Source: Cyanobacteria bacterium FACHB-DQ100 (GTDB lineage Bacteria; Cyanobacteriota; Cyanobacteriia; Leptolyngbyales; Leptolyngbyaceae). From it: DNA of 64,000 nt. Under the pieces are notes generated by a model. It saw only the letters and a list, made by a program, of their open reading frames with translations. It was not told where the DNA came from and made no database searches. The position numbers were made by a program, and so were the translations under genes. The stretch's first letter is position 1; the number at the start of each line of letters is the position of its first letter. Below, piece by piece: positions 59,655 to 64,000 of the stretch. The stretch lies in NCBI GenBank assembly GCA_014695195.1, contig JACJNW010000028.1:930001-994000 (forward strand). Reading direction: 5' to 3'.

Positions 59655-60887
59655 ATGGCTATTCAGTTTCGCACCTTGTTACAGCATTGGAGAAAAGCGG
59701 TTCTCATTCCGTTGTTTTTGGTGTCCTTGCTCACAGTGATTCTGACTGAAACGCCTGGAATCGCTCAAACACCAGCAGTCCCGCCGGTTGGAACACCAGC
59801 AGTCCCGATCGTTCGTCCTGAAATTCGGGGCGTTTGGCTGACGCTGAACGATCTTGATGTGATGAAAGACCGCACAAAAGTCCAAGAGGCGATGAATCAA
59901 CTGGGGCGCTTGAACTTCAATACCATTTACCCCGTGATTTGGAATTCTGGTTATGTGACCTATCCGAGTGCAGTCGCGCAGCGTCAGGGCATTCAGCCGT
60001 TTGTGTATCGGGGATCAGATGGTCATGACATTCTGGCGGATGTGGTCGATCGTGCTCACCGTCAAGGGCTGCTGGTTGTTCCCTGGTTTGAGTTTGGCTT
60101 TATGACTCCCCTAACTTCGGAACTCGCAGTCAATCACCCCGATTGGCTCACCGAACAGCGCAACGGTGTTCAAACTTCGATCAGTGGTGCAGGTGAAGTT
60201 GCTTGGCTCAATCCCTTTCATCCTGAAGTGCAACAGTTCATTACCTCGCTCGTGGTGGAGGTCATGACGCAGTACAACGTTGATGGGATTCAGTTTGACG
60301 ACAATATGAGCCTGCCGCGTGAGTTCGGCTACGATGCGTACACGCGATCGCTCTACAAGAAAGAAACCAAAAAAGACGTACCCGCAAATCCAGCCGATCA
60401 AGCTTGGATGCGCTGGAGAGCGAACAAAATTACAGCTTTCATGGCGCAATTGGAAAAAGCCGTCAAAGATCGCAAATCAAACGCGATCGTCTCGATTTCT
60501 CCGAACTACTATGACTTTGCCTATAAATTCCATCTGCAAGACTGGCTCGCTTGGGTACGACAAGGGATTGCAGACGAGTTGATTGTGCAAGTGTATCGTC
60601 CGAATTTGCAGAGCTTTATCGAAAAGATTTCGCGTCCAGAAATTCAATTTGCCCAACAAAGAATCCCGACTGGCGTAGGCGTGTTTACAGGACAGCGAAC
60701 GAATCCCGTTTCGATCTACCAAATTCAGGAGCAGACAAGAGCGGCACGCGATCGCGGCTTAGGAGTAGCGTACTTCTATTACGAAAGCCTTTGGGACGTT
60801 GCACCGGAGCCGGCAAATTACCGTCAGGCTGGGTTTGAAGCGTTGTTTCCGGCTCCAGCTTATCGATCGGGCGTTTCGATGAGGTAG
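59655..60887 (+). CDS. Glycosyl hydrolase-like family 10 (GHL10, DUF187) exported protein
   Basis: About 410 residues with a signal-type N-terminus (KAVLIPLFLVSLLTVILTETPGIAQ), a short Pro-rich linker with PAVP repeats, then the TIM-barrel-like domain: EIRGVWLTLNDLDVM, NFNTIYPVIWNSGYVTYPS, LLVVPWFEFGFMTP, VEVMTQYNVDGIQFDDNMSLPREFGYD, AIVSISPNYYDFAYKFHLQDWLAW. The GHL10 group is thought to act on polysaccharides; activity is not shown here. ATG 59655 is taken; an in-frame ATG at 59607 is also possible. Confidence 0.82.
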   Translation: MAIQFRTLLQHWRKAVLIPLFLVSLLTVILTETPGIAQTPAVPPVGTPAVPIVRPEIRGVWLTLNDLDVMKDRTKVQEAMNQLGRLNFNTIYPVIWNSGYVTYPSAVAQRQGIQPFVYRGSDGHDILADVVDRAHRQGLLVVPWFEFGFMTPLTSELAVNHPDWLTEQRNGVQTSISGAGEVAWLNPFHPEVQQFITSLVVEVMTQYNVDGIQFDDNMSLPREFGYDAYTRSLYKKETKKDVPANPADQAWMRWRANKITAFMAQLEKAVKDRKSNAIVSISPNYYDFAYKFHLQDWLAWVRQGIADELIVQVYRPNLQSFIEKISRPEIQFAQQRIPTGVGVFTGQRTNPVSIYQIQEQTRAARDRGLGVAYFYYESLWDVAPEPANYRQAGFEALFPAPAYRSGVSMR

Positions 60888-60947
60888 TTGATTTTCTTCA
60901 CCCCATCTCCTGAATCAATTCAGTCGATGTATGTCAAAATGTGAAGT

Positions 60948-61865
60948 GTGTGGATCACCTCTTCGCCGACTACTGCTTTAACTCCAACTGCCGTTGCTCT
61001 AGGAAATTTCGACGGCATTCATCTAGGGCATCGACAAGTAATTACGCCTGTCTTAAGTAACGATGGAATCTTGCATTCTACTGTTGTTACATTTAACCCT
61101 CATCCAAAAGAATTTTTTACCGGAGAGCATCGATCGCTCCTCACGCCGCACGAAGAAAAGGTACTGACGCTTGAGGAAATGGGCGTAGAGCAGCTTGTTT
61201 TACTGCCGTTTAATCGAGAATTAGCAAGTTTGTCTCCGCAGCGGTTTGTTGAAGAAATTGTGGTTCATCAGCTTCAGGCGCGTCGGGTTAGCGTTGGGGC
61301 TGATTTTTGCTTTGGATATAAGCGATCGGGAACCGCAGCAGATTTGCAAGCGATCGCGGCAACCTTTGGAGTTGAAGTAGCGATCGTGCCGCTCCTGCAA
61401 ACTCATGGAGCGCGAATTAGCAGTTCTGCCATTCGAGAAGCATTGCTGTCTGGAGACTTGCACAATGCGAACCGAATGTTGGGACGATCGTATCGCTTGA
61501 TCGGACAAGTCGTAACCGGACAGCAACTTGGGCGAACGATCGGCTTTCCGACTGCGAATTTACAACTTCTACCGCACAAACTCATACCACGACAAGGCGT
61601 TTATGCCGTCAGAGTTTTGGGTGTGGGTGCAACGGCAATCCTGGGCGTAATGAATATCGGCAATCGACCGACTGTAAACGGTATGAGTCAAACGATCGAG
61701 GTACATCTACTCGATTGGTCGGGCGATTTGTATGGCAAAACGCTGATTGTGAAACTCGAAGAATTCATCCGTTCAGAGCAGAAGTTTGCTTCGCTCGACG
61801 ATCTCAAAGCGCAAATCAAAGCCGACTGCGACACTGCAAGAACCGCGCTCACAGCAATTTCCTAG
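60948..61865 (+). CDS. ribF: Bifunctional riboflavin kinase / FMN adenylyltransferase RibF
   Basis: 305 residues. The N-terminal FAD synthetase half has TAVALGNFDGIHLGHRQVITPVL, VTFNPHPKEFF and RISSSAIREALLSGDL. The C-terminal kinase half has GRTIGFPTANLQLL and VMNIGNRPTVNG...IEVHLLDW. Makes FMN and FAD from riboflavin. GTG start at 60948. MoxR gene follows 65 bases later on the same strand. Confidence 0.94.
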   Translation: MWITSSPTTALTPTAVALGNFDGIHLGHRQVITPVLSNDGILHSTVVTFNPHPKEFFTGEHRSLLTPHEEKVLTLEEMGVEQLVLLPFNRELASLSPQRFVEEIVVHQLQARRVSVGADFCFGYKRSGTAADLQAIAATFGVEVAIVPLLQTHGARISSSAIREALLSGDLHNANRMLGRSYRLIGQVVTGQQLGRTIGFPTANLQLLPHKLIPRQGVYAVRVLGVGATAILGVMNIGNRPTVNGMSQTIEVHLLDWSGDLYGKTLIVKLEEFIRSEQKFASLDDLKAQIKADCDTARTALTAIS

Positions 61866-61929
61866 AATTGTCGCCAGTCCTGGTAACCGTGGGTATGATC
61901 AACAGGACTTACCCGGTAGGAGTGCCCCG

Positions 61930-62838
61930 ATGAGAGCGCGAATTGAGCAGTTAACGCAGCATTTGAGTTTAGCGATCGTCGGCAAGCAAGAAGCAATTCA
62001 ACTGGTTCTCGTCGCGCTACTCTCTGGGGGTCATGCGCTATTAGAAGATGTCCCAGGGGTGGGCAAAACACTGCTGGCAAAATCCTTGGCACGATCAATC
62101 AACGGCAAGTTTCAGCGGCTCCAATGCACACCGGACTTACTGCCAACGGATGTCACCGGGACAAATATTTGGAATCCCCGTACCGGCGAGTTTGAGTTCA
62201 TGGCAGGGCCAATCTTTGCCAATGTGCTCTTAGCTGACGAGATTAACCGCGCTACTCCAAGAACTCAATCGGCACTGCTAGAAGTGATGGAGGAGCAGCA
62301 AGTGACGATCGACGGCGTTTCGCGCAAAGTTCCCACTCCGTTTTTCGTCATCGCCACTCAGAACCCGGCTGAATATCAAGGCACGTTTCCTCTCCCGGAA
62401 GCGCAGATGGATCGGTTTGCCTTGTCGTTATCGCTTGGATATCCCACCGAGTCCGAAGAACTCCAAATGTTAGAGCGCTTGCAGTCGGGTCAACGGGTGC
62501 AAGATCTGCCGCCTTGCATCAGTGTCGAAGAGATTCGCGAATTACAAGTCCTATGTTCTCAGGTTCGGGTGGAATCCTCGCTTCAGCACTACATTTTGAA
62601 TTTAGTCCGATCGACCCGCCAAGACGAGGAAATCCTTTTAGGCGTTAGCCCACGCGGAACTGTGGCACTTCAAAAAGCGGTACAAGCCTTCGCCTTCCTC
62701 GAAGGTCGAGACTACGCGATCCCGGATGATGTTAAAGCGATCGCGCCTCACGTTCTCTCGCACCGAATCATTGCAGCCAGTGGTATTCGATCGCGAATCA
62801 TTGTTGATCGATTGCTGCGGTCGATCGCGATTCCATAA
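61930..62838 (+). CDS. MoxR-family AAA ATPase
   Basis: 302 residues. Walker A in LLEDVPGVGKTLLAKSLA, Walker B in VLLADEINRATPRTQSALLEVMEEQQVTIDG, sensor 1 in VIATQNPAEYQGTFPLPEAQMDRF, sensor 2 in LGVSPRGTVALQKAVQ. MoxR ATPases act as chaperones for metal insertion or complex assembly, usually with a DUF58/vWA partner, which is not seen downstream here. ATG 61930 is preceded by GTAGGAGTG, a fair ribosome site. The open frame extends to 61786 but begins in the preceding gene. Confidence 0.9.
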   Translation: MRARIEQLTQHLSLAIVGKQEAIQLVLVALLSGGHALLEDVPGVGKTLLAKSLARSINGKFQRLQCTPDLLPTDVTGTNIWNPRTGEFEFMAGPIFANVLLADEINRATPRTQSALLEVMEEQQVTIDGVSRKVPTPFFVIATQNPAEYQGTFPLPEAQMDRFALSLSLGYPTESEELQMLERLQSGQRVQDLPPCISVEEIRELQVLCSQVRVESSLQHYILNLVRSTRQDEEILLGVSPRGTVALQKAVQAFAFLEGRDYAIPDDVKAIAPHVLSHRIIAASGIRSRIIVDRLLRSIAIP

Positions 62839-63054
62839 AATAGCAGTATTGCTTTTGAACCGTTGATTACCGCTCAATTTCTGAAGTAAATGTTCGTTTT
62901 CTTCCAAGACTTGATAAGTTAAGTGGACGCATGACAGAAATTTAGAAGAAAACGTTCATTTTTTCACAACTGTCGCTATAACTGTATATCATTCAATGTT
63001 TCTCGTTGTAGAAACGCTGCTGTGCTGAGTTGATCACGTCTTGCAGGTTATCCC

Positions 63055-64000
63055 ATGAGTGAAGCTGAAAACCAAAACCTCCCTTCTGTCCCTTCTGATC
63101 CAGTCGAGAACCCATCCGAAACCGAAAAGGGCTGGACGACCGTAAATTTTCCCAATGCGATCGATGTCGATACCATTCCAGAAGCCGAGCCAGAACCCTC
63201 ACAGGTGGGTCTCCGCATCCGAGATTTAGAACAGCACAATCATCGATTGCGATCGCGGGTGTCGGAGTTAGAATTTGCCCTTGGAGAAGCCCACGCCACT
63301 TTGAGAGCTGAAACCAAACGGTTTGAGACGCAGATCAGCACTCAACAAGCTGAAGCAGAACAGCGATCGACCCGCTTCACTCACCTGACTCAACAGCAAG
63401 CGACCATGATCGCAAAACAGCGTCAGGCGTTAAATGCGTCGCGCCAGAGATTGCAAGACCAAGAAGCGCAGATCGCGGAGCAGCTTCAAACCACTAAAAC
63501 CGCTCAAACCGAAGTCAATCAACTGGCTCAGAGCTTAGAACAAGCTCATCAAGCTCAACAAAAGCAGCAAATTCTGATCGAAACGCTAGCCGCACAACTC
63601 GAAGCTAGCCAAACTCAGGTGGCCCAGTTAGAGCGCGATTGTGCCCTCACCCAGCAGCGCTACGACGATCAAATTCAGCAATTGCGCCAGTCTGAGAACG
63701 CTTGTCGGGACTTGCGATCGCGCCTCCATCGTCAGCAGCAATACACCTTGCAATTCAAAGCTGCACTAGAAAAATGCCTCGATGTTTCTGCGACTCAAAA
63801 AATTGAAGAGTCAGTTGATTACGCAATCTCACAGAGCGAGTCTCAGTGCGAATCAGTTAGCTTTATCAAGGCACAGCCTGTTCAGCCCTGGTCTACCACG
63901 CTCGATCAGCAAGCTTGGGAATCCGAAACGGTAAACACCTTTGTCCCACCTGAAAGCGCCTGGGCAGTGGCTCCCGATGATGACAGTCTCTTCGAGGAAG
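63055..64000 (+). CDS. Coiled-coil hypothetical protein, 3' end outside window
   Basis: The frame from ATG 63055 stays open to the window edge, at least 315 codons. N-terminal about 60 residues are acidic and Pro/Glu-rich (MSEAENQNLPSVPSDPVENPSETEKGW). Then comes a long Gln/Ala/Glu-rich heptad region (RIRDLEQHNHRLRSRVSELEFALGEAHATLRAE through QQAEAEQRSTRF to LEQAHQAQQKQQILIETL), probably a coiled coil of about 150 residues. The tail is less ordered (FKAALEKCLDVSATQKIEESVDY). Homology not recognised; cyanobacterial proteins of this shape are common and uncharacterised. Confidence 0.65.
   Translation, partial: MSEAENQNLPSVPSDPVENPSETEKGWTTVNFPNAIDVDTIPEAEPEPSQVGLRIRDLEQHNHRLRSRVSELEFALGEAHATLRAETKRFETQISTQQAEAEQRSTRFTHLTQQQATMIAKQRQALNASRQRLQDQEAQIAEQLQTTKTAQTEVNQLAQSLEQAHQAQQKQQILIETLAAQLEASQTQVAQLERDCALTQQRYDDQIQQLRQSENACRDLRSRLHRQQQYTLQFKAALEKCLDVSATQKIEESVDYAISQSESQCESVSFIKAQPVQPWSTTLDQQAWESETVNTFVPPESAWAVAPDDDSLFEE

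Noticed and set aside
1-64000. tRNA or rRNA genes
   Set aside because: No intergenic stretch showed a cloverleaf with TTCGAAT/TTCAAAT-type T-loop or rRNA conserved segments; gaps are mostly too short. A covariance-model search would settle this.

Overview
The window is a stretch of cyanobacterial chromosome. The evidence is dense scattering of the HIP1 octamer GCGATCGC, genes found essentially only in oxygenic phototrophs (psbY, ycf3, ycf66, crtR, crtO, a carotenoid-binding CTDH protein, a LabA-type NYN protein, UPF0182, TIGR02652), and moderate GC content with short intergenic gaps. A cyanoexosortase beside an HpsJ-like protein and the overall content fit a Leptolyngbya-like filamentous lineage, but that placement is an inference. 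No rRNA, tRNA, CRISPR array, prophage or intact transposon was seen. This is mostly ordinary core chromosome.

Layout. 1-5.7 kb: 3' part of metG, a NYN-domain protein, LptC, a CTDH carotenoid carrier, QueG, a thioredoxin-like protein and a DUF2854 membrane protein. 5.7-9.7 kb: rpmA/rplU, a PRC-barrel protein, and a large secreted metallopeptidase-like protein fused to a von Willebrand type D domain. 9.7-18.8 kb: a secreted protein, a flavin reductase, psbY (39 codons), a gamma-carbonic-anhydrase-like protein, TIGR02652, a VOC protein, a degenerate AAA ATPase, an AI-2E-type exporter, an S4 protein, a degenerate metallo-beta-lactamase, a pterin dehydratase and a RodZ-like protein. 18.8-25.8 kb: cyanoexosortase/HpsJ pair, UPF0182, and an Rrf2-cobD-DUF721 operon. 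26-34 kb: an exported metallo-beta-lactamase, CrtR, a holin-like protein, aroH/sppA, a drug/metabolite exporter, a HEAT-repeat protein, a glycosyltransferase and an LD-carboxypeptidase. 34-47.8 kb: Uma2, M61 peptidase, Crp-type regulator, CysQ-like phosphatase, a 59-aa zinc-ribbon protein directly after a PIN/TRAM protein, hemW, PAP2, Usp, TPR, DUF2993, acetoacetate-decarboxylase-like, Ycf66, CSP41-like epimerase and a second Uma2. 47.8-64 kb: selO-rimJ-mnmE, guaD, crtO, SpoIID, a membrane protein, ycf3-gatC, a nuclease-like protein, uraH, a GH10-like protein, ribF, MoxR and a coiled-coil protein cut by the window end.

Functional themes. Carotenoid chemistry is represented three times: CrtR (hydroxylase), CrtO (ketolase producing echinenone) and the CTDH carrier that binds ketocarotenoids. 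B12 links CobD (biosynthesis) and QueG (B12-dependent). Purine breakdown is represented by GuaD and UraH. tRNA and translation functions are dispersed (MetG, L21/L27, QueG, MnmE, GatC). Envelope functions include LptC, exosortase/HpsJ, LD-carboxypeptidase, SpoIID and the VWD protease.

There is no strong candidate for a wholly new multi-gene system. The best leads are the protease-VWD fusion, the AAA ATPase that resembles contractile-injection-system ATPases but has lost its Walker B motif, the substrate-less exosortase/HpsJ pair, and the tiny zinc-ribbon partner of the PIN/TRAM protein. All calls come from reading the sequence; no database search was run.
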